A stretch of 7,127 nt of DNA from Spirochaetes bacterium RIFOXYC1_FULL_54_7 (GTDB lineage: Bacteria > Spirochaetota > Spirochaetia > Treponematales > UBA12059). Both the position numbers and the translations under genes were made by a program. Positions 1 to 5,556 of the stretch are shown here, piece by piece (position 1 is the stretch's first letter; every line of letters starts with the position of its first letter). The stretch spans positions 263-7,389 of the forward strand of contig MIBM01000082.1 in NCBI GenBank assembly GCA_001830645.1, read 5' to 3'. The notes below the pieces were generated by a model that worked only from the letters and a program-made list of their open reading frames with translations, did no database searches and had not been told where the DNA came from.

Positions 1-1
1 G

Positions 2-70
2 GTAAAGCACCTCGTACAGGTTACACCCATCACCGGGGATACTCCGGCCAAGGGTGGGGAGAAGAAGTAA
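2..70 (+). CDS. rpmD: 50S ribosomal protein L30 (C-terminal end, partial)
   Basis: Only the last 22 codons are in the window; the start lies upstream. The frame reads VKHLVQV, the usual last beta strand of L30 (family pattern VKHLV-V), followed by a 15-residue Thr/Gly/Lys-rich tail ending GGEKK. Many L30 proteins stop within a few residues of the VKHLV strand, so this tail is somewhat long. L30 is a small protein of the 50S subunit. Its position directly before rplO is the standard spc-operon order and supports the call. Its TAA stop shares one base with the rplO start (TAATG), which implies translational coupling. Confidence 0.88.
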   Translation, partial: VKHLVQVTPITGDTPAKGGEKK

Positions 71-516
71 TGTCCGAATTCGACCTGCATCCCCCCGTAG
101 GGGCTACGCACAAGAAAAAGATAATCGGTCGAGGCCGTGGTTCCGGTAAGGGCGGTACTGCGGGCAAGGGCCACAAGGGCCAGCAGTCCCGTTCAGGTGG
201 TTCTACCTATGCCGGTTTCGAGGGCGGTCAGATGCCTTTGTACAGGCGTTTGGCCCATCGCGGATTCAACAACAAGCAATTCGCCATGAACTACCAGATC
301 GTCAACCTGCAGGATATAGAGACCCGCTTCGAAGTCGGAGAAACGGTAGACGCGGAATCCCTGTTGATGAAAGGCCTCGTCCGCAAGGCCGACAAGCCGG
401 TGAAGATTCTTGGAAACGGTAAGCTCGGCAAGGCGCTGACCTTTGTCGTGGACAAGGTCTCTGCTTCCGCCCTGGCCAAGATAGAAGCTTTGGGCGGCAA
501 AGTAGAAACCCTCTGA
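70..516 (+). CDS. rplO: 50S ribosomal protein L15
   Basis: The 148-aa product matches the usual L15 length (about 144-150). The N-terminal third is the Gly/Lys/Arg-rich extension that threads into 23S rRNA, with GRGRGSGKGGTAGKGHKGQ at about residues 20-38, then the hallmark GFEGGQMPLYRRL at about 49-61 and HRGF at 63-66. The C-terminal half is the globular domain, ending in an ALGGKVE strand. L15 is a late-assembly protein of the 50S subunit. The ATG overlaps the rpmD stop by one base, and the GGGGAGAAG stretch just upstream serves as ribosome binding site. secY follows after 34 nt, as in most bacteria. Nothing looks broken. Confidence 0.97.
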   Translation: MSEFDLHPPVGATHKKKIIGRGRGSGKGGTAGKGHKGQQSRSGGSTYAGFEGGQMPLYRRLAHRGFNNKQFAMNYQIVNLQDIETRFEVGETVDAESLLMKGLVRKADKPVKILGNGKLGKALTFVVDKVSASALAKIEALGGKVETL

Positions 517-550
517 CCGGGCAGACCATCAAGAAAGAAGGAAGCGACCA

Positions 551-1879
551 ATGGCTGGCAACGCGTTAGTAGACATTTTTCGCATCAAGGAATTGCGGCA
601 GAGAATCGTCTACACGATTACCTGGCTCGTAGTGTTCCGGATCGGTGCCTTTGTTCCGATTCCGGGCATCAATGCCAGCGCCCTAAAAGCGTATTTTGCG
701 TCGGTGAGCACCCAAGGTGGTATTACGGACTACCTGGACTTCTTTGCTGGCGGCGCCTTCAAGAACTTCTCGCTGTTCATGCTCGGCGTCATGCCTTATA
801 TATCGACGCAGATCATCATGCAGCTCCTGCTCGTCGTCTTCCCAAGCATGAAGAAGGTTGCCGAAGAAGAAGGCGGGCGCAAGAAGATAGCACTTTGGAC
901 ACGTTTCGGTACGGTAGGCATAGCCGTGGTCCAGTCTTTCGCCCTCGTGGCGTTTGCCAAAACGATAGCCAGGACTCATCCCGATGTGCTCATGATCAGC
1001 GAGTCTGCCTATACCCTCATGGCCATTACCACCGTTACAACCGGTACGATGTTCCTTGTATGGATAGGTGAGCAGATAACCAAACGTGGTATCGGAAACG
1101 GTATTTCGCTCCTCATCTTCGCTGGTATTGTGGCCCGTTTGCCCAACGCGCTTTTTGCGCTCGGGCAGAAGATAGCCTCCGGAGAGATAAATCCGGTGTT
1201 TGCCATCGTGGTCCTTCTGCTCTTTGTTACCGTGGTCGCACTGGTCATCTATGAACAGCAGGGACAGAGGAAGATTCCGGTCAATTATGCCAAACGAGTG
1301 GTCGGTCGCAGGATGTACGGTGCGCAGAACACCTATATCCCCTTCAAGATCAACCCGTCGGGCGTTATCCCGGTAATCTTCGCTTCCAGTTTGCTGACCT
1401 TCCCCTTGCAGATAGCCCAGAGCCTGGGCGGAACCAGCAAGTGGCTTCGCGACTTTGCGTATTTTCTGAGACCCGAAGGCCTCTGGTACAGCATCTTCTA
1501 TGTATTGTTCATCATCTTCTTCGCCTACTTCTATACCCAGGTATCGCTGAATCCCCAGGAAATCAGCAAGAATATCCGGGAGAATGGCGGGTCGATACCG
1601 GGCATACGATCCGAGAAGATGGAAGAATACCTGACCAAGATCCTCAACAGGATCGTATTGCCGGGATCGCTGTATCTGGCGGCCATCGCCATGACACCGA
1701 CGCTTATCCAGCGTATGTTCAATTTCCCAAGCGAGCTGGCGTATCTCTTGGGCGGAACGTCCTTGCTGATACTCGTCGGTGTAGACTTGGACACCATGTC
1801 CCAGGTGGAGGCGCAATTGAAGATGCACCACCACGACGGACTGACCAAGCGCGGCCATATAAAGTCGCGGAATCTGTAA
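551..1879 (+). CDS. secY: Protein translocase subunit SecY
   Basis: SecY is the channel subunit of the SecYEG translocon in the inner membrane; it passes unfolded preproteins driven by SecA or the ribosome. The 442-aa length is typical (E. coli 443) and the hydropathy fits ten membrane segments. Recognisable parts are the N-terminal amphipathic stretch RIKELRQRI (11-19) and first membrane segment with VPIPGI (35-40), the plug region and TM2 with DFFAGGAFKNFSLFMLGVMP (63-82), RGIGNGISLLIFAGI (179-193), the cytoplasmic loop IPVNYAKRVVGRR (242-254), and the C5 loop with PGIRSEKMEEYL (350-361), whose Arg353 matches the conserved SecA/ribosome-contacting arginine (R357 in E. coli). A GAAGGAAG ribosome binding site sits about 6 nt before the ATG. 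AUA isoleucine codons are common. adk, map and infA do not follow it; rpmJ does. Confidence 0.98.
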   Translation: MAGNALVDIFRIKELRQRIVYTITWLVVFRIGAFVPIPGINASALKAYFASVSTQGGITDYLDFFAGGAFKNFSLFMLGVMPYISTQIIMQLLLVVFPSMKKVAEEEGGRKKIALWTRFGTVGIAVVQSFALVAFAKTIARTHPDVLMISESAYTLMAITTVTTGTMFLVWIGEQITKRGIGNGISLLIFAGIVARLPNALFALGQKIASGEINPVFAIVVLLLFVTVVALVIYEQQGQRKIPVNYAKRVVGRRMYGAQNTYIPFKINPSGVIPVIFASSLLTFPLQIAQSLGGTSKWLRDFAYFLRPEGLWYSIFYVLFIIFFAYFYTQVSLNPQEISKNIRENGGSIPGIRSEKMEEYLTKILNRIVLPGSLYLAAIAMTPTLIQRMFNFPSELAYLLGGTSLLILVGVDLDTMSQVEAQLKMHHHDGLTKRGHIKSRNL

Positions 1880-1945
1880 GATGGTAGACGAGGGCGCCCC
1901 CGACATGGTACAAAACCCTTTCGGGATGCATGGGAGGAAGCGACT

Positions 1946-2059
1946 ATGAAAGTCAGGACAAGCGTTAAACGCATATGTGATAAATGCAAGGTGATCAAGC
2001 GCAATGGTATCATTCGAATCATCTGCGACAACCCGAAGCATAAGCAGAAACAGGGTTGA
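1946..2059 (+). CDS. rpmJ: 50S ribosomal protein L36, zinc-binding type
   Basis: This is a 37-aa protein of the usual L36 length. It begins [19 protein letters not shown], the standard L36 N terminus, and carries the full zinc site Cys11, Cys14, Cys27, His32 (C-x2-C-x12-C-x4-H), so it is the zinc-dependent (C+) form. L36 is the smallest 50S protein and binds domain VI-adjacent 23S rRNA late in assembly. A strong GGGAGGAAG ribosome binding site lies 5-6 nt before the ATG. It sits 66 nt after secY and 14 nt before rpsM. In many bacteria infA (and map) separates secY from rpmJ; here they are absent. Confidence 0.96.
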   Translation: MKVRTSVKRICDKCKVIKRNGIIRIICDNPKHKQKQG

Positions 2060-2073
2060 GGGGGTAGCATTCC

Positions 2074-2442
2074 ATGGCACGTATAGCGGGAGTCGATCTC
2101 CCCAACAAGCACGTAGAGATCTCGTTGACCTATATTTTCGGCATCGGTCGGACCAGTGCTCGCAAAATCTGCGATACGGTGAAGATCAACCCCGAGCGCA
2201 ACATCAATGATCTCTCCAATGAAGAGATCAACGAGCTGCGCAAGCTCATCGAGAATGATTACAAGGTCGAGGGTCGCCTCCGGTCGGAGACAGCCCTCAA
2301 TATCAAGCGCCTCATGGACATAGGCTGCTACCGCGGGCTCAGGCACCGCAGGGGCCTTCCGGTACGCGGTCAGCGAACCAGAACCAATGCGCGCACCCGC
2401 AAGGGCAAGAAGAAAACCGTGGCCAACAAGAAGAAGGCCTAG
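2074..2442 (+). CDS. rpsM: 30S ribosomal protein S13
   Basis: The 122-aa product matches S13 length. It starts [25 protein letters not shown], the typical helix-two-turn-helix N terminus. It then has [33 protein letters not shown] at about 70-100, where the [16 protein letters not shown] block is the signature, and a Lys/Arg-rich C-terminal tail that reaches into the P site. S13 sits in the 30S head and bridges to the 50S subunit. The ribosome binding site (GAGGGGG) overlaps the rpmJ stop codon. A structured 144-nt gap follows before rpsK. Isoleucine codons here are mostly AUC, unlike in rpoA. Confidence 0.98.
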   Translation: MARIAGVDLPNKHVEISLTYIFGIGRTSARKICDTVKINPERNINDLSNEEINELRKLIENDYKVEGRLRSETALNIKRLMDIGCYRGLRHRRGLPVRGQRTRTNARTRKGKKKTVANKKKA

Positions 2443-2443
2443 C

Positions 2444-2566
2444 GCATGTTGAAAAAGCCGATTGCTTTTTCAGCATGCATCGCATTTGCTCGCGTTTCTT
2501 TCGAAACGCTACTCAAATGCCACACTATGGAAGTGTTGAAAACCCGCATCCGCGGCTTTTCAACAC
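2444..2566 (+). repeat. Palindromic element with inverted terminal motifs (three hairpins)
   Basis: This 123-nt stretch fills most of the 144-nt rpsM-rpsK gap and has no coding sense. Hairpin 1 (2444-2478) has a 15-bp stem with one G-U pair and loop CGATT. Hairpin 2 (2482-2520) has a 7-bp outer stem GCATTTG/CAAATGC and a 7-bp inner stem GCGTTTC/GAAACGC with loop TTTC. Hairpin 3 (2533-2566) has a 10-bp stem GTGTTGAAAA/TTTTCAACAC, a C-C mismatch and 4 inner GC pairs. The left end TGTTGAAAAAGCCG (2447-2460) and the reverse complement of the right end, TGTTGAAAAGCCG (2553-2565), differ by one A. Related motif copies lie at the inner arms of hairpins 1 and 3. This alternating layout resembles REP/BIME or MITE-type dispersed repeats. 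No U tract follows, so it is not a classical terminator, and the operon continues. No target duplication is visible. A cis-regulatory RNA is the alternative. Confidence 0.7.
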
Positions 2567-2572
2567 CCTGTT

Positions 2573-2580
2573 AAGGGGGA
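2573..2580 (+). promoter_or_regulatory. Ribosome binding site fixing the GTG start of rpsK
   Basis: AAGGGGGA lies 6 nt before GTG at 2587. No ATG in the same frame gives a full S11 N terminus, and S11 alignment knowledge (MA-x-KKR-like start) supports the GTG. The site lies 6 nt after hairpin 3 ends, so that hairpin leaves it unpaired. Confidence 0.8.
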
Positions 2581-2586
2581 ACGTTC

Positions 2587-2967
2587 GTGGCTCAAGTCAA
2601 GAAGCGAAAAGAAAAGAAGAGTGTTTACGAGGGTAAGGTCTTCATCCAGGCCACCTTCAACAATACCATCATCACGGTTACCGACCTTAATGGTAATGCG
2701 ATTTCCTGGGGATCATCCGGCGGGCTCGGTTTCCGCGGCGCGAAGAAGTCCACCCCCTTCGCAGCTCAGTCTGTCACGGAACAGGCAGTATCGAAGGCCC
2801 TCAATGTGGGTCTTCGCGAAGTGCACGTGTACGTCAAGGGTCCGGGAGTGGGCCGTGAGTCGGCGATCCGTCAGATCGGCGCTCTCGGTATCAAGATCCG
2901 GAGCATCAGTGATGTTACGCCCATTCCGCACAACGGCTGCCGCCCCCGCAAAGCGCGACGCATGTAA
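2587..2967 (+). CDS. rpsK: 30S ribosomal protein S11
   Basis: This is a 126-aa protein of normal S11 length that starts at GTG. After a basic N terminus it has the S11 core [21 protein letters not shown] at about 16-36, [23 protein letters not shown] at about 39-61, [15 protein letters not shown] at about 83-97 and the C-terminal signature [19 protein letters not shown]11 lies on the 30S platform, where it contacts 16S rRNA and mRNA near the E site. It follows the hairpin-rich gap after rpsM, and rpsD starts 18 nt downstream. All ten isoleucines use AUC or AUU and none AUA, the pattern expected of a highly expressed gene. Confidence 0.98.
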   Translation: MAQVKKRKEKKSVYEGKVFIQATFNNTIITVTDLNGNAISWGSSGGLGFRGAKKSTPFAAQSVTEQAVSKALNVGLREVHVYVKGPGVGRESAIRQIGALGIKIRSISDVTPIPHNGCRPRKARRM

Positions 2968-2984
2968 GGTAGGGGGAGAAAAGA

Positions 2985-3620
2985 ATGGCACGTTATACCG
3001 GTCCCCGGTGCAGGCTCTGCCGCACCGAAAACAAACGCCTCTTTCTTAAAGGCGACAAATGCAAGAGTGACAAGTGTCCAGTAAACCGGAAGCGCATGGC
3101 TCCAGGCAAGGACCCCAAGACTCGCCAGAAAAAGCAGTCCGAATATGCCGTACAGATGCGCGAGAAGCAGAAGCTGAAGCGTACCTATGGTCTGATGGAA
3201 AAGCAGTTCCGTCTTACCTTTGACAAGGCTCTCCGTATGCCAGGCAAGACTGGTGAAAACCTGTTCGCCTTGCTCGAAAGGCGCCTTGACAATGTGGCTT
3301 TCCGCCTGCGTTTCGCAACCAGCCGCTCTCAGGCAAGGCAGGTCGTACTCCATGGTCATGTCCTGGTGAACGGGAAGCGTGTAAACGTTCCTTCCTTCGT
3401 GGTAAAGCCTGGTGATGTCATCACCGTGCATCCATCGTACAAGACGAACAAAGTGCTCCTTGCTTCCCTCGGTGAACGAGAGAGAAGCGGGATCATGCCC
3501 TGGCTCAGCCTGGATGCCGAAAAGGCTGAAGGAAAGTTCAATATAATACCCCAGCGTCAGGACATCGTCGACATGGCCGATATCCGCGAACAGCTCGTGG
3601 TCGAGCTCTATTCGAAGTAA
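2985..3620 (+). CDS. rpsD: 30S ribosomal protein S4, four-cysteine zinc type
   Basis: The 211-aa product is slightly longer than typical S4 (about 200-208). The N-terminal zinc site has Cys9, Cys12, Cys26 and Cys31, the same spacing as in Thermus thermophilus S4, so this is the zinc-binding form. The S4 RNA-binding fold is at about 99-160, with RLDNVAFRLRFATSRSQARQ, HGHVLVNGKRVNVPS and PGDVI. S4 starts 16S rRNA 5'-domain assembly and in enterobacteria represses the alpha operon. Whether it does so here cannot be seen. The ribosome binding site AGGGGGAGA precedes the ATG. rpsD inside the alpha operon, before rpoA, is the arrangement seen in E. coli but not in Bacillus. Confidence 0.98.
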   Translation: MARYTGPRCRLCRTENKRLFLKGDKCKSDKCPVNRKRMAPGKDPKTRQKKQSEYAVQMREKQKLKRTYGLMEKQFRLTFDKALRMPGKTGENLFALLERRLDNVAFRLRFATSRSQARQVVLHGHVLVNGKRVNVPSFVVKPGDVITVHPSYKTNKVLLASLGERERSGIMPWLSLDAEKAEGKFNIIPQRQDIVDMADIREQLVVELYSK

Positions 3621-3629
3621 GGAGTAGAC

Positions 3630-4685
3630 ATGGCGCGAAAGAACCTGCTCAAGGGATTCAAAAGGCCGAAAGGCATAACGTACGAACAGAGCGAGAGCTC
3701 CACGGACTACGGCAAATTCCTGGCCTATCCCTTCGAGCCCGGGTATGGTACTACCATCGGCAACACCTTGCGCCGCATACTCCTGTCCTCGATCCAGGGC
3801 TACGCAATAACAGCGGTTCGCATAACCCGGCACGATCCGGATGGGGCCCAGCACATCGTTTCGTCGGAGTTCGAGACCATTCCAGGGGTTTCCGAGGATA
3901 CGATCGAGATCCTGAACAGCCTGAAGCAGCTCAGGGTCCAGCTCCCCGGTGACGAGGAGCAGGCAACCTTCCTCTATGAGTTCGAAGGGCCGGCAGAGAT
4001 AAAAGGCGCAGACTTCATGAAGGACAAGGCCATAAAGGTCCTGAATCCAGGCACCCATCTTTTCAGCATGATGGATGGCGTCAAGATAGACGTTGAAGTG
4101 CAGGTGGATCTTGGACGCGGCTATGTCCCGAGCGAAGTCAACGAGAAGTACATCGATGTCGTAGGTACAATACCTATGGATGCCATCTTCTCGCCGGTTA
4201 TCAAAGCCAGATTTTCTGTGGAGCCTACCCGGGTAGGCCAACGATCGGACTACGACAAACTCGTGCTGGAGATATGGACTGACGGTACAATAAAGCCGGA
4301 GGATGCCTTGGCCGAGGCTGCCAAGATATCCAAAGATCACTTCTCCATTTTCGTGAACTTTGACGAAGGCGATCCGGCTTCCGACGAGGAAACCGACGAG
4401 CTCGATGAACGGATAAGACAGGTTCTGGCCACCCCCGTGGAAGAACTTGAACTTTCCGTCCGCTCTTCGAACTGCCTCAAGAACGCCAACATAAAGACCA
4501 TCGGCGACCTTACCAGGAAGACCGAGGACGACATAGCCAAGACCAGAAACTTCGGCAAGAAATCCTTGCAGGAGATCAAGGACCGCCTCAAGGAATGGAA
4601 CCTGGGTCTTGGCATGACAGATTACGCCGAGCTCAGGAACCACCTGAAGCTGGAGAAGCAGAAGGAAGAGACTCATGAATCATAA
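3630..4685 (+). CDS. rpoA: DNA-directed RNA polymerase subunit alpha
   Basis: RpoA forms the dimer on which beta and beta' assemble. The 351-aa protein is longer than E. coli RpoA (329). The N-terminal dimerisation domain (about 1-245) contains [21 protein letters not shown] (34-54) and an acidic linker follows (246-262). The C-terminal domain has VRSSNCLK (277-284) and [11 protein letters not shown] (307-317). Arg278, Asn281, Gly309, Lys311 and Ser312 correspond to E. coli R265, N268, G296, K298 and S299, which contact UP-element DNA, so upstream promoter recognition is probably intact. After GLGM a charged 22-residue tail remains. The ribosome binding site AAGGAG is just before the ATG. The gene overlaps rplQ by 11 nt. 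It uses AUA for 14 of 26 isoleucines, unlike rpsK with none. Confidence 0.99.
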   Translation: MARKNLLKGFKRPKGITYEQSESSTDYGKFLAYPFEPGYGTTIGNTLRRILLSSIQGYAITAVRITRHDPDGAQHIVSSEFETIPGVSEDTIEILNSLKQLRVQLPGDEEQATFLYEFEGPAEIKGADFMKDKAIKVLNPGTHLFSMMDGVKIDVEVQVDLGRGYVPSEVNEKYIDVVGTIPMDAIFSPVIKARFSVEPTRVGQRSDYDKLVLEIWTDGTIKPEDALAEAAKISKDHFSIFVNFDEGDPASDEETDELDERIRQVLATPVEELELSVRSSNCLKNANIKTIGDLTRKTEDDIAKTRNFGKKSLQEIKDRLKEWNLGLGMTDYAELRNHLKLEKQKEETHES

Positions 4686-5196
4686 GAAGGGTTTCAACAA
4701 GCTTAACCGGAACGCGTCCCACCGCAGGGCCCTTCTCCGGAACATGGCTACAGTCCTCTTCAAGCACGAGCGCATTGTTACCACCAAGGCTAAGGCCCTG
4801 GAACTCAGGCGTGTCGCGGAGAAGATGATAACCCGAGCCAAGGAAGACAGTGTACACAACAGACGTGTTGTCGGAGAAAAGATCAAGGATCAGGGTATCC
4901 TGGCAAAACTTTTCACCGATATCGGTCCGAGGATGAAGGAACGCAATGGCGGCTATACACGCATCCTGAAGATTGGTTTCAGGGCGCAAGATGCTGCCAA
5001 CATGGTAGTCATCGAGCTGGTTGACCACAAGCCAGAGGATGCCAAGGATTCCGGCAAGAAAAAAGCCGAGAAGGCCGAGAAAAAAGCTCCCAAACCCGAA
5101 GCCAGGAAGACAGCAAGCAAGATAAAAGAGGCTGCAAAGCCCGAAGCGAAGAAGCCCGCGGCCAAGAAGGCCAAGGCGGAAGCTCAAGCCGAATAA
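4675..5196 (+). CDS. rplQ: 50S ribosomal protein L17 with basic C-terminal tail
   Basis: Residues 1 to about 118 are the L17 domain: [24 protein letters not shown] at the start, [20 protein letters not shown] at about 34-53, [26 protein letters not shown] at the end. L17 lies near the polypeptide exit tunnel on the 50S subunit. Residues 119-173 form a low-complexity Lys/Ala/Glu/Pro tail with repeats such as [16 protein letters not shown], histone H1-like and probably disordered. This makes the protein about 50 residues longer than minimal L17 (about 120). The start overlaps the rpoA 3' end by 11 nt; its ribosome binding site GAAGGAAGAG lies within rpoA, which suggests coupled translation. The reading frame is open throughout, so the tail is not a frameshift artefact within this sequence. 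Confidence 0.97.
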   Translation: MNHKKGFNKLNRNASHRRALLRNMATVLFKHERIVTTKAKALELRRVAEKMITRAKEDSVHNRRVVGEKIKDQGILAKLFTDIGPRMKERNGGYTRILKIGFRAQDAANMVVIELVDHKPEDAKDSGKKKAEKAEKKAPKPEARKTASKIKEAAKPEAKKPAAKKAKAEAQAE

Positions 5197-5203
5197 GGCC
5201 GAA

Positions 5204-5236
5204 GCGGGCACGGAAACCCATGGGGTCCGTACCCGC
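5204..5236 (+). other. Intercistronic hairpin between rplQ and the zinc-ribbon gene
   Basis: GCGGGCACGGA (5204-5214) pairs with TCCGTACCCGC (5226-5236): ten base pairs with a single C-A mismatch, and an 11-nt loop that can form a short inner CC/GG pairing. No run of T follows, so it is not a standard intrinsic terminator. It ends 8 nt before the AGGAGG ribosome binding site of the next gene. It may set relative mRNA stability or expression of the last operon gene; that role is inferred. Confidence 0.6.
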
Positions 5237-5257
5237 GATCAGGCAGGAGGAACCGAT

Positions 5258-5431
5258 ATGTCCAAAGCCCATCGTGGTAAGGGTATCGCCGAACTCGCGG
5301 CCGGCGGCCGCGGCGAATGCCCCGTTTGTAAGCGATCTGGCGTAAAACTGCTGTACGAGCAGGAAATAGACGGCGCCAAGACCAAAATCTGCAAGACTTG
5401 CAAGGCTACCATAGCCAACAAGAAATCCTGA
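5258..5431 (+). CDS. Small zinc-ribbon protein of unknown function
   Basis: This is a complete 57-aa basic protein that starts MSKAHRGKGIAEL and carries two CxxC knuckles, CPVC (21-24) and CKTC (45-48). The 20 residues between them include a YEQEIDGAKTKI hairpin-like segment, the layout of a treble-clef or zinc-ribbon fold as in small ribosomal or RNA-binding proteins. AGGAGG at 5245-5250 lies 7 nt before the ATG, a very good ribosome binding site. It is the last gene before the strong terminator and lies 61 nt after rplQ, so it is probably cotranscribed with ribosomal protein genes. I do not recognise a named family; I recall similar conserved hypothetical proteins after rplQ in spirochaetes but could not check. 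A role in ribosome assembly or RNA binding is only inferred from size, charge and context. Confidence 0.85.
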   Translation: MSKAHRGKGIAELAAGGRGECPVCKRSGVKLLYEQEIDGAKTKICKTCKATIANKKS

Positions 5432-5432
5432 C

Positions 5433-5458
5433 CAATATAGACGCCAGCGTCTGTATTG
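5433..5458 (+). other. Hairpin directly after the zinc-ribbon gene, no U tract
   Basis: An 11-bp stem with one G-U pair is formed by CAATATAGACG (5433-5443) and CGTCTGTATTG (5448-5458), with tetraloop CCAG. It starts 2 nt after the stop codon and is followed by mixed sequence, so it is not itself a classical terminator. It may protect the mRNA 3' end or act with the terminator 24 nt downstream. Confidence 0.6.
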
Positions 5459-5481
5459 CTAGACGATCTCATGTATCGTAC

Positions 5482-5506
5482 GGACCGCCGCTGGCGGTCC
5501 TTTTTT
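5482..5506 (+). terminator. Intrinsic terminator ending the ribosomal protein operon
   Basis: GGACCGCC (5482-5489) and GGCGGTCC (5493-5500) form a perfect 8-bp GC-rich stem with a GCT loop, followed at once by six T (5501-5506). This is a textbook Rho-independent terminator on the plus strand. It separates the r-protein operon from rarD. Confidence 0.93.
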
Positions 5507-5556
5507 CTGGGCGGATCTTTTATGGCAAAGCGTGAAGTCTGAAAACAGGAGGATCC

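Noticed and set aside
1441..1887. Plus-strand 148-codon frame within secY
   Set aside because: It is out of frame inside a confident SecY reading frame, with no ribosome binding site and no recognisable domain.
683..2080. Minus-strand open frame of about 465 codons opposite secY and rpmJ
   Set aside because: The product is compositionally odd, rich in His/Arg/Gln/Asp with no family likeness, and runs antisense across gene borders; a shadow of secY.
2522..2536. Alternative pairing ACACT/AGTGT that would compete with hairpin 3 as a switch
   Set aside because: Only 5 bp against a 14-bp competing stem; too weak to propose an antiterminator or riboswitch.
2444..2566. Intrinsic terminator or internal promoter between rpsM and rpsK
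   Set aside because: No U tract follows any of the three stems, and no -10 box stands at the right distance from the TTGAAA motifs.
2871..4676. Minus-strand open frame of about 600 codons opposite rpsK, rpsD and rpoA
   Set aside because: It spans three well-identified genes in antisense, has no recognisable domain, and is explained by codon bias of the sense genes giving few stops in one reverse frame.
5522..5542. Six-codon open frame (MAKREV) before rarD as a leader peptide
   Set aside because: No ribosome binding site of its own, and no attenuator structure between it and rarD; likely chance.
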